NCBI GenBank assembly: GCA_017948555.1
Contig: JAFMYY010000008.1
Coordinates: 1-64,000 of the forward strand
Source of the DNA: Cesiribacteraceae bacterium YIM B00369
Lineage (GTDB): Bacteria; Bacteroidota; Bacteroidia; Cytophagales; Cyclobacteriaceae
Direction: 5' to 3'
Length of the DNA: 64,000 nt
The notes under the pieces were generated by a model. The model did no database searches. It was given only the letters and a program-made list of their open reading frames with translations, and had not been told where the DNA came from. The translations under genes and the position numbers were made by a program. This document shows, piece by piece, positions 7,351 through 16,835 of the stretch. The first letter of the stretch is position 1; each line of letters opens with the position of its first letter.

Positions 7351-8583
7351 ATGCCTGATAAGATAAAGATATTACTGGTAGATGACGATGAGGATGATTT
7401 CATTATTACCCGTGATATTATAAATGATATCCCGGGGAGAAATTACCTGCTGGAATGGACTGCTTCTTACGGGGATGCTCTGCAGATCATCAGTGAGCGC
7501 AGGCATCATGTTTACCTGGTGGATTTTCGCCTGGGTGCGAAAGACGGCCTTGAGCTTATTACAACAGCTATTGAAGAAGGAAGCGATGCCCCCTATATTT
7601 TGCTTACCGGCCAGAGCGACCGCGAAACAGATGAAAAAGCGATGAAGATAGGCGCTATGGATTATCTTGTAAAAGGTACTATCAGTCCTTTTGAACTGGA
7701 GCGTTCTATCAGGTATAGTATAGAACATGCAAAAAGCCTTGCCGAAATACAAAAGTTAAATTCTGAGCTGGAAGAACGGGTGGAGCAGCGGACATCTGAA
7801 CTGGCCGACGCCATCAGAAAACTGGAACAAACCAACAGGAGCCTTTATGAGGCTGAGCAGGAGGTACGGAAAGCCCTGCAGAAAGAAAAAGAACTCCATG
7901 AGCTTAAATCCAGGTTCGTTACAATTGCTTCTCATGAATTCCGGACGCCACTCAGTACAGTTCTTTCCTCTGCCTCTTTAATCAGCAGGTATACAACCAC
8001 CGAAGATAATGCCAAAAGGCAAAAGCATGTCGACAGGATAAAATCATCAGTAAGCAATTTAACAGTTATCCTGAACGATTTCCTTTCCATGAGCAGGATT
8101 GAGGAAGGGAAAATTTATAATGTTCCCACCACTATTAAGCTTCCGGCGCTTTCCCTGGAAGTGAAAGATGATATGCAGGGATACCTGAAGCATGGACAGA
8201 AAATAGATTATCAGCATTCCGGTGCTCTGACAGAGGTAGTGCTGGATAAACAGTTGCTGAAGAACATCCTTTTAAATCTTTTATCCAATGCCAGTAAGTA
8301 CTCCGGCGAAGGGAAGCCTATACTTTTCCGTACTTTTGTAACGCCTGAAAAAATACAGTTAGTGGTGGAGGATAAGGGAATTGGCATTCCCGAAGGTGAC
8401 CAGAGCCATTTGTTTACTCCCTTTTTTCGTGCCGGAAATGTTTCTGACATCCAGGGAACAGGGCTTGGCCTGAACATTGTAAAGCGATATGTGGATATAA
8501 TGGGAGGGACTTTAGATTTTAAAAGTAAAGTGGGCGAAGGTACCATTTTTACAATTACATTTTCCAAAACTGCTGATCTATGA
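7351..8583 (+). CDS. Receiver-histidine kinase hybrid
   Basis: This encodes a 410-residue cytoplasmic protein. An N-terminal receiver (about 1-120, phosphoacceptor Asp58 in YLVDFRLG) is followed by a coiled coil (about 125-180), HisKA with His195 (ASHEFRTPLS) and a HATPase domain (DKGIGIPE, GTGLGLNIV). A receiver ahead of a kinase core lets one phosphorelay control another kinase, so it probably takes its signal from the PAS kinase or shared partners. It overlaps the next gene by 4 bp (ATGA), which implies translational coupling. Confidence 0.9.
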   Translation: MPDKIKILLVDDDEDDFIITRDIINDIPGRNYLLEWTASYGDALQIISERRHHVYLVDFRLGAKDGLELITTAIEEGSDAPYILLTGQSDRETDEKAMKIGAMDYLVKGTISPFELERSIRYSIEHAKSLAEIQKLNSELEERVEQRTSELADAIRKLEQTNRSLYEAEQEVRKALQKEKELHELKSRFVTIASHEFRTPLSTVLSSASLISRYTTTEDNAKRQKHVDRIKSSVSNLTVILNDFLSMSRIEEGKIYNVPTTIKLPALSLEVKDDMQGYLKHGQKIDYQHSGALTEVVLDKQLLKNILLNLLSNASKYSGEGKPILFRTFVTPEKIQLVVEDKGIGIPEGDQSHLFTPFFRAGNVSDIQGTGLGLNIVKRYVDIMGGTLDFKSKVGEGTIFTITFSKTADL

Positions 8584-9641
8584 AAAAAATATTGTTGATA
8601 GAAGATAACCATGAAATCCGGGAAAATACAGCCGAAATTTTATCGCTTGCAAACTACGAAGTGGTTGAGGCGGAAAATGGTAAAACAGGGGTGGATAAGG
8701 CAAAAGTTGAAAAGCCCGATCTTATTATCTGCGATATAATGATGCCACAGCTTGATGGCTACGGCGTGCTTCATATGTTGAGTAAGAATCCTGCCACCTC
8801 AGGTATTCCGTTTATTTTCCTCACTGCCAAATCCGAAAAAGAAGATTTCAGGAAGGGAATGAACCTTGGGGCTGATGATTACCTGACAAAGCCTTTTGAT
8901 GATATTGAACTTTTAGATGCCATTGAAATGCGGCTTAAAAAGAATGAAATTCTGAAAGCGGAATATCAGAAAACGGCTGAAGGACTTCAGGATTTTATGC
9001 AGGAAGCTAAAGGAAAGGAGAATCTGGAGAAGTTAATTTCTTCAGAGCAGAAAAAGACTGTCCTGAAGAAAAAGCAGTACCTCTTTTCAGAGGGAAGCTA
9101 CCCTAATGCTTTATACTTTCTGAGTAAAGGCAGCATAAAGGGTTACCAGACAAATAATGAAGGACGGGAATATATTACAAATCTCTATAAAGCCGGAGAT
9201 TTTATTGGTTATCTCGATTTACTGGAAGACCAGCAATACAGGGAATCTGCAGTGGCTCTGGAAGAATCGGAAGTTATAGTGATTCCGCGGGATGAATTCT
9301 TTAACCTTCTCCATAAGAACCGCGATGTGGCATCAAAATTTATTAAAATCCTATCAGATAACCTCGCAGAGAAAGAAGAGCGTTTATTGAAGCTTGCCTA
9401 CAATTCCGTAAGAAAAAGAGTGGCTGAGTCGCTTTTACTAGTGGAAAAGCAATATAAACAGGAGGGAGAAACGGTTTTTAAGCTCAATATTTCAAGGGAG
9501 GACCTTGCGAATATAGTGGGAGCTTCAACAGAAACAGTTATCCGTACCTTAAGCGATTTTAAGGATGAAAAGCTGATTGAAATTAACAGCGGAAAGATCA
9601 TCATCATTAACTCCGAAAAACTCAGCCGCATAAGAGGTTAA
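8580..9641 (+). CDS. Receiver-Crp/FNR family transcription regulator
   Basis: This encodes a 353-residue fusion. A receiver domain (about 1-120, Asp52 in ICDIMMPQLDG) is joined to a cyclic-nucleotide-type sensor domain (about 150-265, FSEGSYPNALYFLSKG) and a Crp-type winged helix (about 300-350, SREDLANIVGASTETVIRT). It is the likely DNA-binding output of the run. Ordinary Crp/FNR proteins lack the receiver, so here phosphorylation and possibly a ligand may be combined. No FNR-type Cys cluster is visible, which argues against an iron-sulphur oxygen switch in this protein. Confidence 0.9.
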   Translation: MKKILLIEDNHEIRENTAEILSLANYEVVEAENGKTGVDKAKVEKPDLIICDIMMPQLDGYGVLHMLSKNPATSGIPFIFLTAKSEKEDFRKGMNLGADDYLTKPFDDIELLDAIEMRLKKNEILKAEYQKTAEGLQDFMQEAKGKENLEKLISSEQKKTVLKKKQYLFSEGSYPNALYFLSKGSIKGYQTNNEGREYITNLYKAGDFIGYLDLLEDQQYRESAVALEESEVIVIPRDEFFNLLHKNRDVASKFIKILSDNLAEKEERLLKLAYNSVRKRVAESLLLVEKQYKQEGETVFKLNISREDLANIVGASTETVIRTLSDFKDEKLIEINSGKIIIINSEKLSRIRG

Positions 9642-9674
9642 ATAATTACAGGCCGGATATCTTGCCGGACAAAT

Positions 9675-9711
9675 AAAGTGGTGGTTTTTAAACAGATCAC
9701 CACTTTTTTTT
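9675..9711 (+). terminator. Rho-independent terminator
   Basis: AAAGTGGTG (9675-9683) pairs with CACCACTTT (9698-9706) and runs into a T tract. It closes the signalling run. The rest of the gap to 10075 has no gene. Confidence 0.8.
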
Positions 9712-9999
9712 GGCCCGACCTGTACTAACCATGTAAATTCATAGCTATCGGTTTTAATCATAGAAACCATATATGATAATCAGGGAAGAATAAATTCAGG
9801 AAAAAGTTGATATTTTAAAAAAAAATATTTCCGGTTGATTGTAAGGCTGTGTTTTTAATAAAAAACAGGAGTTACGGGAAAACGGGTTAAAAAACTAACC
9901 TTCTTTTTTAAATTTTATAAATAAACTAATAAGTCTGGTTTTATTTGTATTTGCGGTGTTTTGCCTGGGTTTTCCTTAATTTCAACAAATTAAAGAAAA

Positions 10000-10033
10000 T
10001 TTGCCTTATTTGTAAAGTAAGCTGTTATAGTTG
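10000..10033 (+). promoter_or_regulatory. Possible promoter for the 215-residue secreted protein
   Basis: TTTG (10000-10003) and TATAGTTG (10026-10033) lie 22 bases apart, one mismatch from the Bacteroidota consensus. The resulting leader to the ATG at 10076 would be about 35 bases. In the wider gap 9712-10075 I see only A/T-rich sequence. Confidence 0.3.
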
Positions 10034-10075
10034 GCTTTTTTTATAAAAAACAGTAAAAATTTAAACAGGGCAAAT

Positions 10076-10723
10076 ATGAAAACATTAGCATTTTTCCCGG
10101 TTCTCATTCTTTTAGTTCTTTCATCTTTTTCTCTCCCGGCACAACAGGCCGGCTGGTACAAAGGAGTTGCTTATTTAAATAATAATGAGGTAGTAAGCGG
10201 GAAGCTTAGCTACGATCCGGAGTTAAAACTTTTGCAGTGCAAATCAGATGGTGTTGTAAAGGTTTTTGCGCCGCACAAGGTGAAGCTGTTTCAGTATTAT
10301 GATGATGAGCTGGCGTGTAATAAAGTTTTTGCATCCTATGATAATCCGGTGGCAGAGGGGGGTCGTCTAAAATCATTTTACGAGGTAGTGCTTACCGGGA
10401 AAATAACCCTCCTCAGGGCTGATCCGAAAATAAGGGTAAAGCAGGTGTCTGTTAAGCCAGGCCCTGAAGCGGGGGTAAAAGCTCCTGCATTTTCTACCTA
10501 TGTGGAAACAACTGTATATAATTACTATTTTTTATATGAAGACCGGTTGTTGAAGGTTGATAATTTTAAAGATGAACTTAAGTCACTGCTGGAGCAGTCT
10601 CCTGTTGATTTTGATGCCTTCATAGCAGACCATAATCTTAATTTAAAAGATATTTATGATGTAGTGAAAATTATCAGTCATTATAATGAAGCAAGTAAGC
10701 AGCAAAGCCTGATACTCTTGTAG
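10076..10723 (+). CDS. Secreted protein of unknown function
   Basis: The start at 10076 gives a 215-residue protein beginning MKTLAFFPVLILLVLSSFS with cleavage near PAQQ. An upstream in-frame ATG at 10031 would add 15 non-signal residues and was not used. The mature part begins GWYKGVAYLNNNEVVSGKLSYD, a beta-rich pattern common in Bacteroidota envelope proteins that I cannot assign. The C-terminal third is helical and charged. It stands alone with its own terminator, 1.2 kb ahead of the SusC gene. Confidence 0.7.
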   Translation: MKTLAFFPVLILLVLSSFSLPAQQAGWYKGVAYLNNNEVVSGKLSYDPELKLLQCKSDGVVKVFAPHKVKLFQYYDDELACNKVFASYDNPVAEGGRLKSFYEVVLTGKITLLRADPKIRVKQVSVKPGPEAGVKAPAFSTYVETTVYNYYFLYEDRLLKVDNFKDELKSLLEQSPVDFDAFIADHNLNLKDIYDVVKIISHYNEASKQQSLILL

Positions 10724-10827
10724 GAATGAGGGACCTGTTGCTGTTTTTGGCAGAGCAGAATTATTTTTCTGGGATTCCGGAAACTGAAAGAGTACCATAA
10801 GAAAAGAAGTTTTGTTTTGCTATAGAG

Positions 10828-10864
10828 AAGCAGTTCATGTATATAAACATGGGCTGCTTTTTTT
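10828..10864 (+). terminator. Rho-independent terminator
   Basis: AAGCAG...ATGT (10828-10840) pairs with ACAT...CTGCTT (10847-10859) and leads into a run of Ts, about 100 bp after the secreted-protein gene. Confidence 0.75.
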
Positions 10865-11901
10865 TATTAATTCTGCCAGCTTATTTATGTCCGTTTTTTA
10901 TTCCCGGTTTATTGCAGCAATGTGAAGTAAATCAATTGCATTGTGGTTGGAATAATGCCCTTGTTTGTAAATAAAAGACTAAATTTTTAAAAAATAGGCT
11001 ATAAAAATAAGTTGTAAGTAAAAATAAAACGTAATGAAATCGTTTTGTGGCTCAAAAATTAACATGAAATCTGAATGTGGGGTTTTTTGAAAAAAAATTG
11101 TAAAAAAAATATCGGGGAATACAGGGTGTTCAATCGTTTGCGTTAGCAAATTTAATTCTTGTTATATGGCTTTCTGCCAAACCTTATTTTGTTCTTTCTA
11201 ATACTTGTAGTATCTTGGATTCAAGGATTTAGCAAGGGGAAACAAAGAAGTTTAAGGTAGTTAACAGAGGGAGTCAGGCACGCCTCAGGAAAGATGCCGG
11301 AGAATGACAAGTGGGAAAGCCATCTTATTCAGGTGAAATAACATTAGTTGAATAAGGGTTTATTCCTCCTTTAAAATGTGCCCTGCTATTAAAGCCTGGC
11401 TTCTTATCCGGTGGGTAGGCAGACAGGTAATCCTTCGGTTAAAAAGCATTTAATGCTTTAGCTGAGTAAAGAATAGGACTGCTTAATTAATTTAAAGCAG
11501 TATTCCGGAATGATTTTTACCGTTTCATTTTCCCCTTTTTTCGGAAGGGAATTACCAGTATCCGCTTTTTTTGGTGTTTTTTGATTCCATTGAGCTAATT
11601 CAGCTTCATTGGTTACCGCATTGTTTCATTGAATTGATTTCACTCTTTAAATTTAGGTGTATGATGAGAATTTATACAAATTAGTGCTTAAATAATTCTT
11701 TTAACCTTCCCTGATCAATTAACAATCTTTAAAGGAATGCCTTTCAGGCTGATTCCTGCTTTTGTACTGAACCTTGTTTCCTGATTCTTTATTTCCCTGA
11801 GGTAAAATTTCATAAGAAAATTTACACAGTATTACTATGCCATCTTTTTTGGCTTTCTGGTAATAATTATCACCGATTCTTTATATCAAAAATCATTCAT
11901 T
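10865..11901. other. Long structured leader or non-coding region before susC
   Basis: More than 1 kb carries no plausible gene. Several hairpins can form: AAAGCATT/AATGCTTT (11443-11459), ACTGCTT/AAGCAGT (11478-11501) and TTCCC..TT/AAGGGAA near 11530-11551. The block 11230-11440 is richer in G and C than its flanks and looks more like a structured RNA than spacer. I could not match it to a known riboswitch, tmRNA, RNase P or SRP RNA. Confidence 0.4.
11189..11218 (+). promoter_or_regulatory. Possible promoter in the region before susC
   Basis: TTG (11189-11191) and TATCTTGG (11211-11218) are separated by 19 bases. The -7 box has one mismatch to TAnnTTTG. If used, it would give either a 680-base leader for the SusC gene or a separate small RNA. 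Confidence 0.35.
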
Positions 11902-14900
11902 ATGATTATGAAAAAACCACTACGAATTTATTTAACGTGTTTGGTGATTGGTTCTATGGCTGTTAGTCCGGAGGTAAAAGCCTCACCTCACAAAAATATT
12001 CCTGAACTTCTGATTAACCCCTTGGCAGATAATGTGGATCCGGTAACTGTAAAAGGGACCGTGGCGACATCGCAGGGAGAAACCCTTCCGGGAGTGAACG
12101 TGATTATTAAAGGTACTTCTAAAGGAACCATAACTAATTTTGACGGAGAGTTTACTTTAGAAGTTCCTGATGGTTCAAGTAACATTCTGGTATTTTCCTA
12201 TATTGGGTTTGCCAGTAAAGAGGTGCCGGTTAATAACCGGACCTCCCTGAAAATAACCCTGGAAGAGGATGCCAAACAACTCAGCGAAGTTGTAGTAACT
12301 GCGATAGGTATAGAGCGGGAAAAGAAAGCTTTGAGTTATTCTGTGACCGACATTGATAGTAAATCAGTTACTAATAAAGCAGAGCCCGATCCTGTAAAAG
12401 CTTTAACAGGCAAAATTCCCGGTGTAAACATACAGGGTGGAGGCGGTGCCGTTGGATCTAATACTAATATCACCATCCGTGGAAATACTTCTTTAACCCA
12501 AAATACACAACCACTTTTTGTAGTGGATGGTGTTCCTTTTGATAACTCTACTTTTGAAACAGATGGGACGAGCGGGAACGTTTTTACCAACAGGGCATTT
12601 GATATAGATCCTAATAATATAGCTTCCATGACGGTGCTTAAAGGTGCAGCCGCGGCAGCCCTTTATGGCTCCAGGGCAGCGAACGGAGTAGTGGTAATTA
12701 CCACCAAATCAGGAAGTGGAGGATCGAAAAAAGGACTTGAAGTAAGCTTCAGAACCTCTTTTTCCACAGAGCAGGTTGCAAAGCTCCCCGACTACCAGAG
12801 CATGTACGGATCAGGACAGCACCAGTCGCTGGTGGTGGCTTTTAACGGAAGTATAGGCCCCCGCTTTGATGAATATGATTCTGTTCAGCACGTTTACGAT
12901 GCCTCCCACTTAAGAGGAACTGCTATTTACGATCAGTATGCAGGCACAAAAATGGCTTACCGGGCTTATCCGGACAATACTAAAAACTTCTTCCGGAAGG
13001 GAGCTTTGTTTGAAAATGCAGTACAGATAAGTACAGGTAACGAAAAGGCCTCCATTGCTGCAGGTGTTTCATATACAGATAATTCAGGGATTATTCCTAA
13101 CAGTTCCATAAGCCGCCTTAACATGAACATGGGAGGGAGGGCCACTCTTGATAATGGCTTGTTTTTGAATGGTGGTGTTAACTTTGTGCAGACAGCGCAG
13201 GCAACGCCGCAGGTTGGAGCAAGTCTGGGAGGGGGATCTTCAGTAGTTGAGCGCCTTATGTTCGTTCCGATTATGTACGATCTTACAAATCTTCCTTTTG
13301 AAGATCCTGTTACAGGAGCCAACGTGTATAACAGGGCGGACGTTGATAACCCTTACTGGGTAGCCAAATATGCTCCTTATACCAGTGATGTGGACAGGGT
13401 TTATGGTAACTTCCAGGTAGGTTATGATCTGATGCAGGACCTTACTTTAACTTACCAGGTTGGTTTTAACGCCTATAATGACCGCAGGAAAAGCGTTATC
13501 CAGAAGGGATCTTACAATACCCCGCTGGGTAAGATTACAACTGATAATATTTACAGGGAAGAACTGGACGGAAACCTTCTTCTGACCTACAGTAAAGATT
13601 TTACCAGTGACTTTAATATGCGCATGATCCTCGGGCATAATGTGAACCAGCGTACTACCAAGCGCCAGGTAAATGAAGGTAATGGAATTATTGTATTCGG
13701 AAACAATAACTTCACAAATACCGCCTCACAGCGTGTAATCCGCGATGAGATGTTCATGCAGCGTTACCAGGGCGTTTTCGGAGACTTCTCCTTTGCCTTC
13801 CGGGATACCTACTTCCTGAATTTTGTAGCCCGCAACGACTGGTCTTCCACTTTGCCGGAACAGAACAGAAGTTACTTTTACCCCGGAGCAAGTGGTTCAG
13901 TTGTTTTTACCGATGCCCTTAATATTAAATCAAATCTGTTAAACTTCGGTAAGCTAAGAGCTGGTTACACTCGGGTGGGAAATGAGGCTGAACCTTATAA
14001 AACCTCGACTCCATTCATTACTAACAGCGAATTTAATAATACGCAGTTTCCGTTTATTCAGAATGGGGTTACCTACAACAGCCTTACACTCGCAGATAAT
14101 GCCGGGAGCCCTGACCTGCAACCGGAGTTTATTACCGAACTGGAATTAGGTACTGAACTGCGCCTTTTAAATAATAAAGTGGGCATTGATTTTACCTATT
14201 ATAATAAAGAAACCACCAACAGTATTGCCGCTATTGTATTGCCGGCCTCCTCCGGCTACAGTACCAAATTAACCAATATTGGTACACTCAGAAACAGGGG
14301 TATAGAATTAGGACTTGACATAACACCCATAGAACTGGACAATGGATTCAGCTGGAACATATTTACATCCTTCAGCAGAAACAGGAATAAAGTACTGGAC
14401 ATGAAAGGTCTGGACCAGATTGTGGTAGGGGGTAACAGTACTGTGCAGGTGGTGCACCAGGTGGGCATGCCGGTAGGGCAGTTATACGGACTTAAAATGG
14501 CACGTGATGATGAAGGAAACATCCTTATAGGAAACAATCAGCTCGGGCGCCCTATAGGTGGAGGGTTAGGTGTAATCGGAGATCCGAACCCTGATTATAT
14601 CCTGGGAATTACCAATACCATCGGGTATAAAGGATTTACCCTGAACTTCCTGATTGATTATAAGCACGGAGGAGATATGTGGTCACAGACAGCATCTGAA
14701 CTTCTTGGCCGCGGGGTGGTGGACATCGGAGACCGTGAAGCAGCCAGGATTGTGCCGGGAGTTATTGCCAATGAAGAAGGTACAGGCCCGCTGTTGGTGG
14801 ACGGGGAAAAGGTACGCAATACCATAGCCATCGCGAATTATGACTGGTGGTTTACAGACAGCTTTGGAGTAACAAGCTTTACCGATGTGCACGTTTTTGA

Positions 14901-15156
14901 TGCCTCGGTAGTACGACTGAGGGAGGTGTCTTTAGGCTACAGTCTTCCTAAAGGACTTCTTGAAAAAACACCATTTGGAAGTGCCGCCATTACCTTTTCA
15001 GGCAGAAACTTATGGTACAAGGCACCAAATTTCCCGAAGGTTCTGAATTTCGATCCTGAAACAGCGGCTTCAAGCGGAAGTAACTCACAGGGGCTGGATT
15101 TTATGGGAGTCCCTTCCACAAAAAGATATGGTGTTAGTTTGAACTTCACTTTCTAA
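11902..15156 (+). CDS. SusC/RagA family TonB-linked outer-membrane transporter
   Basis: This encodes a 1084-residue protein. The signal peptide (about 1-28) is followed by a carboxypeptidase-like N-terminal domain (about 48-130, VKGTVATSQGETLPGVNV). Then come the TonB-box region (LSEVVVTAIGI), a plug domain (about 140-260, ending AAAALYGSRAANGVVVITTK) and a long beta-barrel ending in Phe. Such proteins import bulky nutrients such as glycans or peptides with a SusD lipoprotein as lid and with TonB energy. A second ATG three codons in (11908) is an equally possible start. It is 11 bp from its SusD partner. Confidence 0.95.
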   Translation: MIMKKPLRIYLTCLVIGSMAVSPEVKASPHKNIPELLINPLADNVDPVTVKGTVATSQGETLPGVNVIIKGTSKGTITNFDGEFTLEVPDGSSNILVFSYIGFASKEVPVNNRTSLKITLEEDAKQLSEVVVTAIGIEREKKALSYSVTDIDSKSVTNKAEPDPVKALTGKIPGVNIQGGGGAVGSNTNITIRGNTSLTQNTQPLFVVDGVPFDNSTFETDGTSGNVFTNRAFDIDPNNIASMTVLKGAAAAALYGSRAANGVVVITTKSGSGGSKKGLEVSFRTSFSTEQVAKLPDYQSMYGSGQHQSLVVAFNGSIGPRFDEYDSVQHVYDASHLRGTAIYDQYAGTKMAYRAYPDNTKNFFRKGALFENAVQISTGNEKASIAAGVSYTDNSGIIPNSSISRLNMNMGGRATLDNGLFLNGGVNFVQTAQATPQVGASLGGGSSVVERLMFVPIMYDLTNLPFEDPVTGANVYNRADVDNPYWVAKYAPYTSDVDRVYGNFQVGYDLMQDLTLTYQVGFNAYNDRRKSVIQKGSYNTPLGKITTDNIYREELDGNLLLTYSKDFTSDFNMRMILGHNVNQRTTKRQVNEGNGIIVFGNNNFTNTASQRVIRDEMFMQRYQGVFGDFSFAFRDTYFLNFVARNDWSSTLPEQNRSYFYPGASGSVVFTDALNIKSNLLNFGKLRAGYTRVGNEAEPYKTSTPFITNSEFNNTQFPFIQNGVTYNSLTLADNAGSPDLQPEFITELELGTELRLLNNKVGIDFTYYNKETTNSIAAIVLPASSGYSTKLTNIGTLRNRGIELGLDITPIELDNGFSWNIFTSFSRNRNKVLDMKGLDQIVVGGNSTVQVVHQVGMPVGQLYGLKMARDDEGNILIGNNQLGRPIGGGLGVIGDPNPDYILGITNTIGYKGFTLNFLIDYKHGGDMWSQTASELLGRGVVDIGDREAARIVPGVIANEEGTGPLLVDGEKVRNTIAIANYDWWFTDSFGVTSFTDVHVFDASVVRLREVSLGYSLPKGLLEKTPFGSAAITFSGRNLWYKAPNFPKVLNFDPETAASSGSNSQGLDFMGVPSTKRYGVSLNFTF

Positions 15157-15167
15157 AAGTAATTAAG

Positions 15168-16802
15168 ATGAGAAAAGTAAAATTTCAATATAAAAAAATC
15201 GCCGCAGCACTGGCAACCTTTTTCGTAGTAAGCTCCTGTTCAGACTCGTTTCTTGATATCAATACAGATCCTAACAACCCGTCAGAAGCAAGTTTACAGC
15301 TCATGATGCCAGCCATTCAGACAGGCTATTCATCTGCCCTGTTGCGTAATGTGGAAAGGGCATCTGCAGCAATAGTTGATCAGGTACACAGTGCTTCTTA
15401 TGGCAGGTGGAGGTTAACTGAAGCGGATTTTAATAATGCATGGAAAGGTCTTTACACCCAGTCTCTGGCAGATATCAAAGTTGTAATTGAGCAGGCTGAG
15501 GAAAGCAATCAGAGGGCATATGCGGGAATAGCAAAGCTCCAGAAAGCCTACATTTACAGTGTGCTGACAGACCTTTGGGGAGATGTACCTTATGAAGAAG
15601 CGCTGGTAAGTGAAAACCCGGTCTATGAAAGTGGTGCTGAAATTTATCCTAAATTATTTGCTCTGATAGATGAAGGTATTGCTGATCTGAATGCTGAAGG
15701 AGCAATTCTCCCCGAGGCCGACATGATTTATGGAGGTGATAAAAGCCTGTGGATCCGGATGGGCAAATCCCTGAAACTGAAGATGTTCCTTCAGACAAGG
15801 CTGCTGGATCCCGCCACTTCGGCCAGCGGAATACAGGCCATCCTGAATGAGGGAGATATTATAAATTCAAATACTGAAGATTTTCAGTTCCTGTTCGGTA
15901 CCGGCATTGCTCCGCAAAATGCACACCCTTACTGGATAGCAGATTATTCCACCGCCGGTTCTATTGGCTACACATCTAACAGCCTGTTCGTTAAAATGCT
16001 GGCAGGTAGCGTAAGGCGGCCGGACGATTACAATAATCTCGATCCTGACCTGCAGTATGGTGTCAGGGATCCGCGGCTCCGCTACTACTTTTACAGGCAG
16101 GTAGGCAGTTTGCCTGAAGGGCACGCCAGTATACCCTGTGAGCTGAACCAGATAGGATGTTATTATTATTATACCGGCAATGGTTACCTGGGGCGCGACA
16201 GGGGCGATAACAGCGTGGGTCCGGCTGACGGGGCCGAACGAACCTTAATGGGGGTTTATCCTGCAGGAGGACTGATGGACCAGGACCAGTTTCAGGCAGC
16301 TACCGTAAATCATGGAACAGGCGCCGGTGTTTTTCCTATGATCACTAATTTTATGATGAAGTTCGCCATTGCCGAATCTATTCTGACCCTTGACGGGGTT
16401 GCCGGCGATGCAAGGGCGTATCTGGAAGCAGGCACAAGGGCCTCTGTTCAAAAAGTACTTGATTTTGGCGACCAGCACGCTGCTCCTGATGCAAAATTTA
16501 AGCCTTCGGAACAAGATATTGAAAACTATGTGGCAGGTGTGCTTGCGAAATACGATGCCGCTGATGAGGCAGGTAAGCTTGAAATTGTAATAGACCAGGC
16601 TTATGTAGCCACTTTTGGTAATGGCATTGAAGCTTATAACAACTACCGCAGAACAGGATACCCAACCCTTACACCGGTAGTGGACAATAATGAAGCCGGC
16701 CCGTTCCCGAACAGATTTGTATACGTGGTGGATGAGGTAGGATCAAACCGTAATGTACCAAAAGATTACTCTGTTACAAAACCGGTATTCTGGGCTAAAT
16801 AA
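15168..16802 (+). CDS. SusD/RagB-like outer-membrane lipoprotein (SusD-like 2 type)
   Basis: This encodes a 544-residue lipoprotein with a lipobox at VVSSC. The N-terminus CSDSFLDINTDPNNPSEAS is characteristic of the SusD-like 2 group. The helical TPR-like core includes LQKAYIYSVLTDLWGDVPY. The C-terminus carries AYNNYRRTGYPTL, the usual closing motif. It forms the substrate-capturing lid on the SusC barrel immediately upstream. The SusD-like 2 group is often linked to non-glycan cargo. With the hydrolases that follow, peptides or acylated amino acids are a reasonable guess, not a demonstrated substrate. Confidence 0.93.
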   Translation: MRKVKFQYKKIAAALATFFVVSSCSDSFLDINTDPNNPSEASLQLMMPAIQTGYSSALLRNVERASAAIVDQVHSASYGRWRLTEADFNNAWKGLYTQSLADIKVVIEQAEESNQRAYAGIAKLQKAYIYSVLTDLWGDVPYEEALVSENPVYESGAEIYPKLFALIDEGIADLNAEGAILPEADMIYGGDKSLWIRMGKSLKLKMFLQTRLLDPATSASGIQAILNEGDIINSNTEDFQFLFGTGIAPQNAHPYWIADYSTAGSIGYTSNSLFVKMLAGSVRRPDDYNNLDPDLQYGVRDPRLRYYFYRQVGSLPEGHASIPCELNQIGCYYYYTGNGYLGRDRGDNSVGPADGAERTLMGVYPAGGLMDQDQFQAATVNHGTGAGVFPMITNFMMKFAIAESILTLDGVAGDARAYLEAGTRASVQKVLDFGDQHAAPDAKFKPSEQDIENYVAGVLAKYDAADEAGKLEIVIDQAYVATFGNGIEAYNNYRRTGYPTLTPVVDNNEAGPFPNRFVYVVDEVGSNRNVPKDYSVTKPVFWAK

Positions 16803-16835
16803 TTTAATAAAATCACCAATCAAACCTGCGAAAAT

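Noticed and set aside
11230-11440. Cobalamin riboswitch, RNase P or tmRNA
   Set aside because: Parts vaguely resemble conserved motifs, but none of the signature sequences is present in order.
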